The notes beneath the pieces are model-generated. The model saw only the letters and a program-made list of their open reading frames with translations. It did not search any database and was not told where the DNA came from. A stretch of DNA of 64,000 bases from Candidatus Omnitrophota bacterium (GTDB lineage Bacteria > Omnitrophota > Gorgyraeia > Gygaellales > Profunditerraquicolaceae), in NCBI GenBank assembly GCA_023229385.1, contig JALNZI010000003.1, positions 1 through 64,000 on the forward strand. Reading direction: 5' to 3'. This document shows positions 9,926 through 18,218 of the stretch, in pieces. Numbering within the stretch: position 1 is the stretch's first letter; every line of letters begins with the position of its first letter. The translations under genes were made by a program, and so were the position numbers.

Positions 9926-11248
9926 ATGTCTTATCCTTATGATTTACCTAGTTTAAGTATGTCTACAACATGGATCAGTGGTAACTTCAAGCCTACTGAT
10001 GTTACTAAAAAAATAATTAATAATTTTACTCCAGTAAATAAATTATCTATGACTAATTCTGTTGGTAATGAAATATCTCTTATACAAAATTATATTAATT
10101 CTAAATTTTTAGGAAGAGATGAACTTCCTATACAATCAGGATATATAACTCAATTAAAATCTAATAGTGGTTATTATTATATTTATAATAGTGGATCTTA
10201 TGATGTTGATAATAGTATTACTATTAATCCATCTAGTATAATATTATATCATGAAGCTCTAGATCCTTATAATATAACTGAAATAATCAGACCAACTGGA
10301 GTTTATATTAAAGCCATTAATGGATTTTATGAAACTAATCGTAGAATAATAGATTTTAATTTAAACAAATTATATATGCATGGTGTAGATCCATCTACAT
10401 TACCTGAAGGTTCTATTTCATGGGATACTAATTTTATACCATATTCAGGATTAAATATTAATAGAACAGATTTAGATATTGATGCTTGTACAAGAATGTT
10501 AGATGTAAGTATTAGTGGTATTAAATGGGGTTATACAAGTTATGATGGATTAACATCTAATGTTACAAAACTTGATGTAAATTCTAGTGGTAATATTATA
10601 GTATTTCCTAGTGGTCAATTTGTAATTAGTTCAGGTGTTCCTTATGTTGATTGTGGTTTAACAGTAGGTAATATTAATGGTGGTGGTAATGTTTTTATAC
10701 AAACTAAAAGTGGTGGTGGAGTTTTTATTGGTGGATTAAATAATATTGATTCAATAATATCTTATGCAACTAATAGATTATTATTACAATGTGGTTCTTC
10801 AGATATTAAATTATATTCAACTGTTCCTAAAGTAGCAATTACTGGAGATACAATTATTGATAATCATACTTTAGTTGTTAGTTCAGGTCAAGCATATACA
10901 GATTGTGGAATAACTATTGGTAATGATAATTATAGTGGAAATATGTTTATAAGAACAAGTGCTGGTGGTGGTATTCTATTAAAAGGTGATAATGGAATGA
11001 TTGATAGATTACAAACATTTGGTACAAGTACAGTTATAGAAAATCAAGGTGGCGTAGTTAATGGATCAATAACAATAGATACTAGTCCTGAAAATAGTGG
11101 AATTGTATTTGTTACTGGAGATTCAACTATAACTATTCCAGGATCAGGAACTATAACATTACCAGTAAATGCAACAGATCCTACATCTAGTTATGCTTTA
11201 ACAAATGCTATTAAAGATGTTTTAATTAAAATTGGATTTTGTTCATGA
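9926..11248 (+). CDS. Tail-fibre-like protein with two internal repeats
   Basis: This 440-aa protein is probably a tail fibre or fibre-shaft protein. Two related units of about 60-70 residues are visible in the second half: 'DCGLTVGNINGGGNVFIQT' and, further on, 'DCGITIGNDNYSGNMFIRT'. Each is followed by a Gly-Gly-Gly turn and more strands, as in trimeric beta-prism shafts. The C-terminus ends with 'TIPGSGTITLPVNATDPTS' and a short helix. An AAAGGAA Shine-Dalgarno lies 6 nt before the ATG. Its stop overlaps the ATG of a 30-aa gene. Confidence 0.45.
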   Translation: MSYPYDLPSLSMSTTWISGNFKPTDVTKKIINNFTPVNKLSMTNSVGNEISLIQNYINSKFLGRDELPIQSGYITQLKSNSGYYYIYNSGSYDVDNSITINPSSIILYHEALDPYNITEIIRPTGVYIKAINGFYETNRRIIDFNLNKLYMHGVDPSTLPEGSISWDTNFIPYSGLNINRTDLDIDACTRMLDVSISGIKWGYTSYDGLTSNVTKLDVNSSGNIIVFPSGQFVISSGVPYVDCGLTVGNINGGGNVFIQTKSGGGVFIGGLNNIDSIISYATNRLLLQCGSSDIKLYSTVPKVAITGDTIIDNHTLVVSSGQAYTDCGITIGNDNYSGNMFIRTSAGGGILLKGDNGMIDRLQTFGTSTVIENQGGVVNGSITIDTSPENSGIVFVTGDSTITIPGSGTITLPVNATDPTSSYALTNAIKDVLIKIGFCS

Positions 11249-11337
11249 AAAAATTATGTAAAAAATGTAATATCGAAAAAGATCTAATCGATTTTTATAC
11301 TGATAAATATACAAAATCTGATATTCGTTATGAATAA
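11245..11337 (+). CDS. 30-aa CxxC peptide, possible remnant of an HNH-type endonuclease
   Basis: The ATG overlaps the preceding stop as ATGA. The peptide has a Cys-Lys-Lys-Cys pair followed by 'NIEKDLIDFYTD'. This pattern (Cys-x2-Cys, Glu-Lys, then Phe-Tyr) is the usual N-terminal zinc leader of small phage HNH endonucleases, which continue with a second Cys pair and an HNH domain. Here a TAA comes after residue 30, and nothing of the second half is found in the 31 nt before the next gene. It may be a truncated homing-endonuclease remnant or a small zinc peptide; I favour the remnant. Confidence 0.4.
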   Translation: MKKLCKKCNIEKDLIDFYTDKYTKSDIRYE

Positions 11338-11368
11338 TATTAAACTTAAAATTAAGAAAATTAAATAA

Positions 11369-12919
11369 ATGAAACCTATTAAGAAACAAGTATGGGATAA
11401 TATGAGCGTTTTTGCTCTTCTAAATGGTATATCTATTTGGAATGAAAATTATCAATCTTTAAAATATGTTAGAAAACCGTATGAAACTAATCTTGATGTT
11501 CGTGATAATGTTTTAAAATCTCATGACTATAAAACAGATATTACACAACAAGGTTTAATTAATTCTATTTATAATGAATTAGATCTTATTCCATATAATG
11601 TATTAAAAAAATCAATATTTTATTTATCTTATAATCCAGTCCCATCAGGAAATATTGAAGTTCAAGATATATCTGGATTTTATAAAACTTCAAGTGGTAC
11701 TTGGAATTCTATTGGTCCTCAAATTTGGAGTGATAATTATTTTATAGCAAAACAAAATAAAATAGGATTTATAGTTTGGGAAGATATTAAATTTAATAAT
11801 ATATCAAATATTAAAAATTATACATATTCTAATGTTGTTGAAGTTTTTCGTGAATTTAATGATAAAACTGAATTAAAATTTGAATATTACATTCAAGTTA
11901 AAGATAGTTATGATAATATTAATTTAATAAGATATACTGACATGAATTGTCAAACCGATAGTAATGATATTAGATATACTTATAGATTTCCTACAGTGTC
12001 TGGATTAAATCTAGATGGTGATATATTTTGTTATACATTAGGTGATATTCCATCTCAAATAAAACATTTGTATATGGATGATAATAATTATCCTACTCAA
12101 TTATATTATGATCTTAAAAACTATTTAGATAATAAATATAAACATAGATGGGATAAAATAACTAATAATTCTTGTATATGGGATATTAATAAAAATTATG
12201 GTAGTGGTCAAATTAATAGTTTTTATGATGCTTTAGCTCCAGAGAATCATTTTAGTAGTTCTATTACACATACTGGATATTATGGAGGAATAGAATCTTT
12301 ATCTTATAGTCTCCATCAATCAGACTTTTTAGAAATTTCTGGAAATCAAAGTTGGTATCTAAAACTTTATCCAGGTAAATTTTATATAGATGGTATTCCT
12401 TTTTATTATTTTGAAAATCCTCAAGTTTCACAATTAGATCTAATTTTAAGTGGTAATCTATATTATTCATCTATACCTAGTGGATTATCTCGTGGAATGT
12501 ATACAATAGCTTCAAAAAGTGGATATTATGATACATATTATTGTAATAACTCTAGAGATGAATTTTTAAGTGGAGTTTATGAAGATTATTCTTATAGAAC
12601 TGGTTTTGATGGAAATAAAAGTTGGGGAGATATATATAGAAAACGTCCAAATATAAATAATAATATAGGGTTTCAAATAGATCTAGATTATGGTCAATAT
12701 AAAATAGATTTTGATAATAATTTAATATATTTTAATTTACCTAATATTACTGATTATAATAAGGTTACTTTTGTTTGGGATAATCTTTTAGTTCCTAGTG
12801 GATCTATACTATATTATGATTTAAATCCTCTTAATGAACAAAATTTAAGTTTAGAGAAATTTTTTATGTACTTATCTCTAGTTCCAAATAAATATTATAA
12901 TAGTTATTTAAGACCATGA
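11369..12919 (+). CDS. Putative tail/baseplate structural protein
   Basis: This 516-aa protein is not recognised as a known family. Its first 90 residues ('GLINSIYNELDLIPYNVLKK') look like a helical attachment region, and the rest is beta-rich with frequent Pro-Ser-Gly and Ser-Gly turns. Its style, codon use and neighbours match the flanking virion genes. Its stop overlaps the next start as ATGA, suggesting translational coupling to the small protein that follows. Confidence 0.4.
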   Translation: MKPIKKQVWDNMSVFALLNGISIWNENYQSLKYVRKPYETNLDVRDNVLKSHDYKTDITQQGLINSIYNELDLIPYNVLKKSIFYLSYNPVPSGNIEVQDISGFYKTSSGTWNSIGPQIWSDNYFIAKQNKIGFIVWEDIKFNNISNIKNYTYSNVVEVFREFNDKTELKFEYYIQVKDSYDNINLIRYTDMNCQTDSNDIRYTYRFPTVSGLNLDGDIFCYTLGDIPSQIKHLYMDDNNYPTQLYYDLKNYLDNKYKHRWDKITNNSCIWDINKNYGSGQINSFYDALAPENHFSSSITHTGYYGGIESLSYSLHQSDFLEISGNQSWYLKLYPGKFYIDGIPFYYFENPQVSQLDLILSGNLYYSSIPSGLSRGMYTIASKSGYYDTYYCNNSRDEFLSGVYEDYSYRTGFDGNKSWGDIYRKRPNINNNIGFQIDLDYGQYKIDFDNNLIYFNLPNITDYNKVTFVWDNLLVPSGSILYYDLNPLNEQNLSLEKFFMYLSLVPNKYYNSYLRP

Positions 12920-13308
12920 TTTCAAATATAATTAGTAATCAAAGAAGAACTCCATATAGACTTGAATCTAATGATATTATTAATATTAGATTAAATTTAT
13001 ATAATAATAATAAACAATTTTATAATCAAAATATTCAATTAGAATTTTATTTAAATTATCCAAGTGGATGGAATAAAGTAGCTGATTCAATAAGTACAAA
13101 AAATGGTAGTCAAAATTTAAATTGTTCTTGTTTATATATAAGTAATATATCAAATTGTCTTGGGTATGTAAAAGCTACCATTAATAATAACTCTTATAAT
13201 TCTAATATAATAAGATTTAATTTTATTTCAAAATATACATATAATAATTATATATATAATTTTGAAAATATATTAACAACATATGAAAATAATATTTTTA
13301 CTTTTTAG
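12916..13308 (+). CDS. Ig-like small virion protein, related to C-terminus of the PKD protein at 31 kb
   Basis: This is a 130-aa all-beta protein. Its core ('FYLNYPSGWNKVADSI', later 'CLGYVKATINN' and 'SNIIRFNFI') matches the last about 95 residues of the 302-aa PKD protein at 30978-31886 ('LNLNYPNGWQAYSSGI', 'CLGYVSATINN', 'SNIIRFNFI'). The pattern of strands and the Cys fits an Ig-like module. It starts in the stop codon of its upstream neighbour. A decorating or accessory fibre role is likely but inferred. Confidence 0.45.
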   Translation: MISNIISNQRRTPYRLESNDIINIRLNLYNNNKQFYNQNIQLEFYLNYPSGWNKVADSISTKNGSQNLNCSCLYISNISNCLGYVKATINNNSYNSNIIRFNFISKYTYNNYIYNFENILTTYENNIFTF

Positions 13309-13316
13309 GAAATATA

Positions 13317-14717
13317 ATGGCAATTACTACTTATAATTGGGTTAAAGAAAGTGGTCATTTATATGATAACTTTAATACGTGGGTTACTAATCAAGAAGAT
13401 AATGAAGTTTCTGTTGCAATAGGTCAAAATATCGTATTAACTGGTGATCTTACTATTCCATCTGGAATAAATATTATTGAATTTTATAATGGTGCTGGAT
13501 TTTATGGTCCATATAATTTAACTATTAGTAGAATGACTGCTAAACCAAGACATCAAATTTTTAATAGTGGATGTACATGTACTTTTCAAATAGGCGCAAT
13601 AGATTATCTTTTACCAGAATGGTTTGGAAGTGGAAATGGTAATTTATATTTTGGATTAACTAATACTATACCTTCGATTAAAATTCCACTATCTAGAATA
13701 TATATAGATGGTGGACTTGCTATAGGTGATAATATAAATACTGGTAATGGTAATTTATATGTTAATGGTAGTGGAACTTTTGGTGGAAATATACATTTAA
13801 ATGAATTAAGTACCGTTGATGGTGTTGATATTTCTACATTACCAACTTATATAAGTAATACTTCTGGACAACTAGATTCTAGGATAACTTCTAATACTAA
13901 TAATCTTTCAAATACATCAGGACAATTAAGTACACGAATAGATGCTACTGGTTTATATAATTATAATCTAATAAATAATCATAGTAATTTAACAATAACC
14001 GCTCATGGTGGTTTAGCATCTGGAAATCATAATCATGGTCTTGGAACTTCAGGAAAACTTTTAAAATTTGTATCATCATCTGGATATTCAGATAGTATGA
14101 TTAATGATTCAGGAAATCAAATATATATTGGTTCAACTAATAACTATGTTAAATTTAATGAAAATGGATATTTATTAAATGTTGGAAGTGGAAAAGCTTG
14201 GAGAGATGAAATTGGATCTGCTATGTCATTACAATCAACTGGTCCAGGAATTTCTTTAAATATTTCTGGTGGAACAATTGATTATATAAATACATCTAAT
14301 TATAGTGATTTTGCAACAACTAATGTTCAATTAAATCATGATATAGATAGTAATTGTTATATTAGTCCTCATTTGCATTATATTCAATCATCGTCTGGAT
14401 ATCCTAACTGGGTATGTCAATATAGATGGCAAACTAATGGACAAGTTAATACTGTTAATTGGTCTGGAATACCTGGAACTGGTATATATTTATATACAAC
14501 TGGAACTTTAAATCAAATATTTGAATTTAGAGATATATATCCACCTACTCAATCTGGAATGAGTGATATTGTTCAATTTAGATTAATACGTGATGCAAAT
14601 AATGCAAGTGGATATTATGGTGGAAGTGATAGTTCTCTTGGAACTGTAAGTTTTACAAGTTTTGATGTCCATGTTTGTATAGATTCTTTTGGAAGTAGAC
14701 AAGAATGGATAAAATAG
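13317..14717 (+). CDS. Tail fibre / receptor-binding-like protein
   Basis: This 466-aa protein begins with a beta-solenoid-like region: 'NIVLTGDLTIPSGINIIEFYNGA', then a Trp-Phe-Gly segment often seen in phage beta-helix proteins. A shaft-like Ser-Gly/Asn-rich segment follows (residues about 160-260, including 'LSNTSGQLSTRIDATG' coil-like repeats). The last about 130 residues form a compact domain beginning near 'NCYISPHLHYIQSSSG', whose His pair and aromatic strands look like a receptor-binding tip. An AGGA Shine-Dalgarno precedes the ATG. It is the last fibre-like gene before the lipase. Confidence 0.5.
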   Translation: MAITTYNWVKESGHLYDNFNTWVTNQEDNEVSVAIGQNIVLTGDLTIPSGINIIEFYNGAGFYGPYNLTISRMTAKPRHQIFNSGCTCTFQIGAIDYLLPEWFGSGNGNLYFGLTNTIPSIKIPLSRIYIDGGLAIGDNINTGNGNLYVNGSGTFGGNIHLNELSTVDGVDISTLPTYISNTSGQLDSRITSNTNNLSNTSGQLSTRIDATGLYNYNLINNHSNLTITAHGGLASGNHNHGLGTSGKLLKFVSSSGYSDSMINDSGNQIYIGSTNNYVKFNENGYLLNVGSGKAWRDEIGSAMSLQSTGPGISLNISGGTIDYINTSNYSDFATTNVQLNHDIDSNCYISPHLHYIQSSSGYPNWVCQYRWQTNGQVNTVNWSGIPGTGIYLYTTGTLNQIFEFRDIYPPTQSGMSDIVQFRLIRDANNASGYYGGSDSSLGTVSFTSFDVHVCIDSFGSRQEWIK

Positions 14718-14727
14718 GAGAAAATAT

Positions 14728-15507
14728 ATGAATCAAATTACTTTAAAATCATCATTCTTTTCATTTTTATCTTATGATGAAAAAAATGTACAAGATAAGA
14801 TACATAAAACTTTTAAAGATCATAAAACTCATTTTATAAAAAATGAAGATGGAAGTCACTTTTTTGGTCTTATTATTGATAATATTAATAAAATAGCATA
14901 TCTTGTTAATCGTGGAACTGATGGTGATAATAATCTTGGAAATTTACATTCATGGTTATATGATGCTAATCTTTTTACTGGTAGTGATGGAATGCATAAT
15001 GGTTTTCAAAAATTAGCTAATAAAGTATTTGATCAATTTAAAGATATACTTGTTAATTATAAAACAATTGTTTGTTGTGGTCATTCTCAAGGATCTGGTG
15101 TTGCTCAAATACTTGCTAAATTATGTTGTGAAAATCTTTCTAAAGATAAGAAAATTAAATTAATAGTATTTGCTGCGCCACCATCTGGAAATTATACTTT
15201 TAAAGAAATTGTTCAAAAATTTATAGATAATGGACAACTTGAAGTAGAACGATATATTATGCCAGGTGATCCAATAGCATCTAAAAAACTTAGAAATAAA
15301 AAAAGTATATTACTTAATGGAGAAGATGTTGGCCCAGATAGTTGGCTTCCAGATATCATACAGACTAAACTTGGTCCATTTGAAGCAATAAATCATTCAT
15401 GTAAAGTCTATGTTGTTGGACTTATATTAGAACTTCTTAAAAGTGATATTGAAACTTTAGAAGACTTAAATTTTCTAGGATGTTTGTTTAGAAATTGTGT
15501 TAATTAA
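14728..15507 (+). CDS. Class 3 lipase-like alpha/beta hydrolase
   Basis: All family landmarks of Lipase_3 are in order. These are an Asn-Arg-Gly-Thr motif near residue 61 (family FRGT), His-Asn-Gly-Phe near 90 (family HxGF), nucleophile Ser120 in Gly-His-Ser-Gln-Gly, 'AAPPSGN' near 149 (family gaPrvGN), Asp181 in 'MPGDPIA', and His223 in 'INHSCKV'. A complete Ser-Asp-His triad is therefore plausible. There is no signal peptide. An AGGAG Shine-Dalgarno gives a clear start. Possible roles are a membrane-active late lysis function or a virion-borne hydrolase; the small membrane protein downstream makes the first attractive. Substrate cannot be deduced. Confidence 0.75.
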   Translation: MNQITLKSSFFSFLSYDEKNVQDKIHKTFKDHKTHFIKNEDGSHFFGLIIDNINKIAYLVNRGTDGDNNLGNLHSWLYDANLFTGSDGMHNGFQKLANKVFDQFKDILVNYKTIVCCGHSQGSGVAQILAKLCCENLSKDKKIKLIVFAAPPSGNYTFKEIVQKFIDNGQLEVERYIMPGDPIASKKLRNKKSILLNGEDVGPDSWLPDIIQTKLGPFEAINHSCKVYVVGLILELLKSDIETLEDLNFLGCLFRNCVN

Positions 15508-15534
15508 CTATACTAAAACTGATTGGAGAATTAT

Positions 15535-15819
15535 ATGAACGTATTAAATAATATTTTATCACATCAAGAAATTATAATTGCAATTATTGGGGTTTTGACA
15601 CCAATAATATATCGGGCATTACAAAAATTAGTACAATATCTTCCTTCTGAATATAAAAAAATAGGAAATAAAATTAAACCTACAACTATTACAATAATAC
15701 TTCGATTTTTATTTGGTAAAACTGCTACTTTTTATAAATGTTTTGTTAAAAAAGATCCAAAAGCTACTGAAGAATTATTAAAAATAGCTAATCAATATAT
15801 AAATAATAAACTTAAATAA
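15535..15819 (+). CDS. Small single-TM membrane protein, holin-like candidate
   Basis: I place the start at the ATG at 15535 (94 aa), because GGAG at 15525-15528 is well spaced for it; the TTG at 15523 would lie on that ribosome-binding site. Residues about 12-33 are one hydrophobic helix ('IIIAIIGVLTPIIYRALQKL'), followed by a basic, helical cytoplasmic-type tail. The size and topology fit small phage membrane proteins including class III holin-like proteins. The neighbouring lipase gives some support for a lysis role, but no endolysin lies nearby. Confidence 0.4.
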   Translation: MNVLNNILSHQEIIIAIIGVLTPIIYRALQKLVQYLPSEYKKIGNKIKPTTITIILRFLFGKTATFYKCFVKKDPKATEELLKIANQYINNKLK

Positions 15820-15832
15820 TTGGAAAATTTAA

Positions 15833-16744
15833 ATGTCAGAATTATCAATTTTAATTCCAGCAAGAAATGAAATGTGGTTACAAAATACTATTGATGATAT
15901 TCTTAAAAATATAGAATTAGATACAGAAATTATAGTTTGTTTAGATGGATATTGGCCTTATATTCCAATAAAAGATGATAAACGAGTAAAAATAATACAT
16001 TATACAGAATCAGTTGGTCAAAGAGCAGCTACAAATGATGCAGCTAAATTATCTAGATCTAAATATATAATGAAATGTGATGCTCATTGTGCTTTTGATA
16101 AAGGATTTGATAAAAAACTATTAAGTACAATAGAAGATAATTGGACAGTTATTCCAAGAATGTATAATCTTCATGTGTTTAATTGGTTATGTAAAAAATG
16201 TAATAATGAAACTTATCAAGGACCTACTCCAACAAAATGTGATAAATGTGAAGGTGCTGAGTTTGAACGTAAATTAATTTGGAAACCAAGATTAAATCGC
16301 AAAACTGATTTTACAAGATTCGACAGTGATCTTCATTTTCAATATTGGTCTGATTATGAAAAACGTCCTGAAGCTAAAGGTGATATTGTTGATGTGATGT
16401 CAAATCTCGGGGCTTGTTGGTTGATGTCTCGTAAACGATACTGGTCATTAGATGGTCTTGATGAAGAACATGGTTCCTGGGGTCAGATGGGTACTGAGAT
16501 AAGTTGTAAGAGTTGGTTATCTGGAGGAAGACAAGTAGTTAACAAAACAACATGGTTTTCTCATCTATTTAGAACCCAAGGTGGAGATTTTGGATTTCCT
16601 TACCAAATATCAGATAAACAAGTCCAGAATGCCAGAAAAAGATCAAGAGAATTGTGGTTAGAAAATAAGTGGCCTAAAGCTATTAAAAAATTAGATTGGC
16701 TGATTAATAAATTTTCACCAGTACCAACATGGGAAATAAAATGA
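15833..16744 (+). CDS. GT2-type glycosyltransferase with inserted zinc ribbon (ppGalNAc-transferase-like)
   Basis: This is a GT-A glycosyltransferase of 303 aa. The N-terminus 'LSILIPARNE' and 'EIIVCLDGYW' is the nucleotide-sugar binding part. Asp83-Ala-His85 takes the place of the DxD/DxH metal motif, the DxH form being typical of polypeptide GalNAc-transferase-like GT2/GT27 enzymes. A loop with Cys120, Cys123, Cys136 and Cys139 (CxxC-x12-CxxC) is probably a zinc ribbon. 'SWGQMGTEISCKSWLSGG' near residue 220 is the usual acceptor-side motif with Trp-Gly and Glu. It is the first gene of the + strand sugar cluster. The acceptor may be a protein or a glycan; this is inference. Confidence 0.7.
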   Translation: MSELSILIPARNEMWLQNTIDDILKNIELDTEIIVCLDGYWPYIPIKDDKRVKIIHYTESVGQRAATNDAAKLSRSKYIMKCDAHCAFDKGFDKKLLSTIEDNWTVIPRMYNLHVFNWLCKKCNNETYQGPTPTKCDKCEGAEFERKLIWKPRLNRKTDFTRFDSDLHFQYWSDYEKRPEAKGDIVDVMSNLGACWLMSRKRYWSLDGLDEEHGSWGQMGTEISCKSWLSGGRQVVNKTTWFSHLFRTQGGDFGFPYQISDKQVQNARKRSRELWLENKWPKAIKKLDWLINKFSPVPTWEIK

Positions 16745-16746
16745 AA
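16704..16746 (+). repeat. Direct repeat, copy 1 (3' end of glycosyltransferase)
   Basis: This 43-nt segment covers the last codons of the glycosyltransferase and the first of the 55-aa gene. It matches 16912-16954 at 35 of 43 positions by eye. In both copies a start codon (16741 and 16949) falls at the same offset in the repeat. Confidence 0.7.
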
Positions 16747-16908
16747 ATAAAGTATAAAATAATAGAAGATCGCTATGTAGACAAAGAGTGCAAAGATTTT
16801 GATATTATATCCATTCATTATGCAGGTCCAGAAGGTCTTGTATGTGTGTGGTATAAAGATTATACTGATGAATTATCTTTATTAAGTAAAATAGATGAAA
16901 TAACTTGA
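16741..16908 (+). CDS. 55-aa protein of unknown function between direct repeats
   Basis: This short gene starts as ATGA on the glycosyltransferase stop. The acidic 55-residue product has two Cys, aromatic residues in 'LVCVWYKDYTDE', and no membrane segment; no family is recognised. It is bracketed by the two copies of a 43-nt direct repeat, and the sequence after its stop (16911-16948) still encodes a close copy of the glycosyltransferase C-terminus in one frame. This suggests the small gene was inserted, or the junction was duplicated, between two formerly adjacent genes. Confidence 0.55.
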   Translation: MKIKYKIIEDRYVDKECKDFDIISIHYAGPEGLVCVWYKDYTDELSLLSKIDEIT

Positions 16909-16911
16909 TAA

Positions 16912-16954
16912 CTAATAAATTTTTACCTGTGCCTACATGGGAAACTTAATGAAA
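16912..16954 (+). repeat. Direct repeat, copy 2
   Basis: This is the second copy of the 43-nt junction repeat, 208 nt downstream of the first. Translated in the frame of the first gene it reads 'NKFLPVPTWET' against 'NKFSPVPTWEIK' in copy 1. It now serves as the leader of the next glycosyltransferase gene. Confidence 0.7.
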
Positions 16955-17644
16955 TATCCAGATAATTTAACCATAATATATCTTACGAACAACTTGATGC
17001 CTGAAGGTTGGATGAAATTTCAATTAGATGCTTTTGCTAAAGCATCTGAAGGATATAAAGTTATTTCTGTGTCTAGAGTTCCAATGAATTTAGGTTATAA
17101 TATTATTCAAACAGAACCATCTTCTTATTGGAATATTTATTACCAATTAATGAAAGCAGCTAAATTAGCAGATACAGATTTTATAGCAACTGCTGAAGAT
17201 GACACGTTATATACACATCAACATTATCATGAATTTAGACCAAATGTTGATGAAATAGCTTATGATCGATCAAGATGGTCTTTATTTACATGGGATAAAG
17301 ACCCAATATATTGTTTAAGAAATAGAGTATGTAATTGTTCAATGATTTCACCAAAAAAGTTATTTATCGATGCAATTGAAGAACGCATAGAAAAATATCC
17401 TAATGGACTTCCAAACAGTGAAGTGGGAGAAGTAGGTAGAGAAAGAATAGAGTTACGTCTTAAAGTTAAACGTAATAAATTAGTAGAATTTTATTGTACT
17501 AATTCAATTGTACAACTTAATCATACTAATGGTGAAGATATAAGACAAAAAGAAAAATGGAAATCACATGGTCAAATTAAAGCATATGATATTCCTACTT
17601 GGGGTAAAGCAAAAAATATAGTGGAGATTTATAATGGACGTTAG
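16949..17644 (+). CDS. Glycosyltransferase-like protein with DDT motif
   Basis: I choose the ATG at 16949 (231 aa) rather than that at 16937, because the latter lies inside the repeat leader and GGGAAA sits just before the second ATG. The N-terminal 'LTIIYLTNNLMPEGW' strand-loop, 'YNIIQTEPSSYWNIYYQLMKAA' and then 'FIATAEDDTLY' are the nucleotide-sugar fold and a metal-binding acidic motif of GT-A enzymes found in phage and capsule clusters. The C-terminal third has a conserved 'NHTNGEDIRQKEKW' segment. It overlaps the methyltransferase downstream by 11 nt. Sugar and acceptor are unknown. Confidence 0.6.
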   Translation: MKYPDNLTIIYLTNNLMPEGWMKFQLDAFAKASEGYKVISVSRVPMNLGYNIIQTEPSSYWNIYYQLMKAAKLADTDFIATAEDDTLYTHQHYHEFRPNVDEIAYDRSRWSLFTWDKDPIYCLRNRVCNCSMISPKKLFIDAIEERIEKYPNGLPNSEVGEVGRERIELRLKVKRNKLVEFYCTNSIVQLNHTNGEDIRQKEKWKSHGQIKAYDIPTWGKAKNIVEIYNGR

Positions 17645-18218
17645 AAAAGCAATTTTAGAAAAGTTTAGATTTAGAGGAACTAGAGATAATATGCCAATGT
17701 CCTCACCTAAAGGAACAAGAGAAACATTAGCAGAATTACTTGAGGAACTTGATTTTAATAAAGGAATCGAGGTAGGATCTAGAAAAGGTCACTATGCAAT
17801 GGTATTATGTCAGAAAAATCCTAAGTTAGAATTAACTTGTATTGATCCTTGGAAAGCTTATAGTCATTTAACACAAGAAAAACAAGATGAAATATTTGAA
17901 GAATGGAAAAAGAATATGCAACCATTTAATGCTAAATTTATAAGAAAATATAGTATGGATGCATTGATTGATTTTGAAGATAGATCTCTTGATTTTGCTT
18001 TTATAGATGGTAATCATGAATTTGATTATGCTGCACCTGATATTATTTTTTGGGCAAAAAAAGTAAAAGTTGGTGGAATTTTTGCAGTACATGATTATTA
18101 TAATTTTTATAGATCTGGTGTTATTAAAGCAGTAGATGCATATACACATTGTAATAGAATTAAAGAATGGTATTGTACTCAAGAAAAAACACCAATAGCA
18201 TTTTGGATTAATATATGA
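17634..18218 (+). CDS. Class I SAM-dependent methyltransferase
   Basis: This 194-aa Rossmann-type methyltransferase resembles the Methyltransf_24 group. Motif I is 'GIEVGSRKGHYAMVL', the acidic end of strand 2 is 'LTCIDPW', and 'LDFAFIDGNHEFDYAAPDI' followed by 'VGGIFAVHDYY' are the later motifs of this group. GGAG precedes the ATG. It probably methylates a sugar or glycan, given its place between glycosyltransferases, but nothing in the sequence fixes the substrate. Confidence 0.7.
   Translation: MDVRKAILEKFRFRGTRDNMPMSSPKGTRETLAELLEELDFNKGIEVGSRKGHYAMVLCQKNPKLELTCIDPWKAYSHLTQEKQDEIFEEWKKNMQPFNAKFIRKYSMDALIDFEDRSLDFAFIDGNHEFDYAAPDIIFWAKKVKVGGIFAVHDYYNFYRSGVIKAVDAYTHCNRIKEWYCTQEKTPIAFWINI

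Noticed and set aside
15523..15534. TTG start for the membrane protein and similar early starts elsewhere (16937, 19272, 51070, 58557)
   Set aside because: In each case a downstream ATG fits the ribosome-binding site or an ATGA overlap better, or the upstream start lies in a repeat or in a neighbouring gene.
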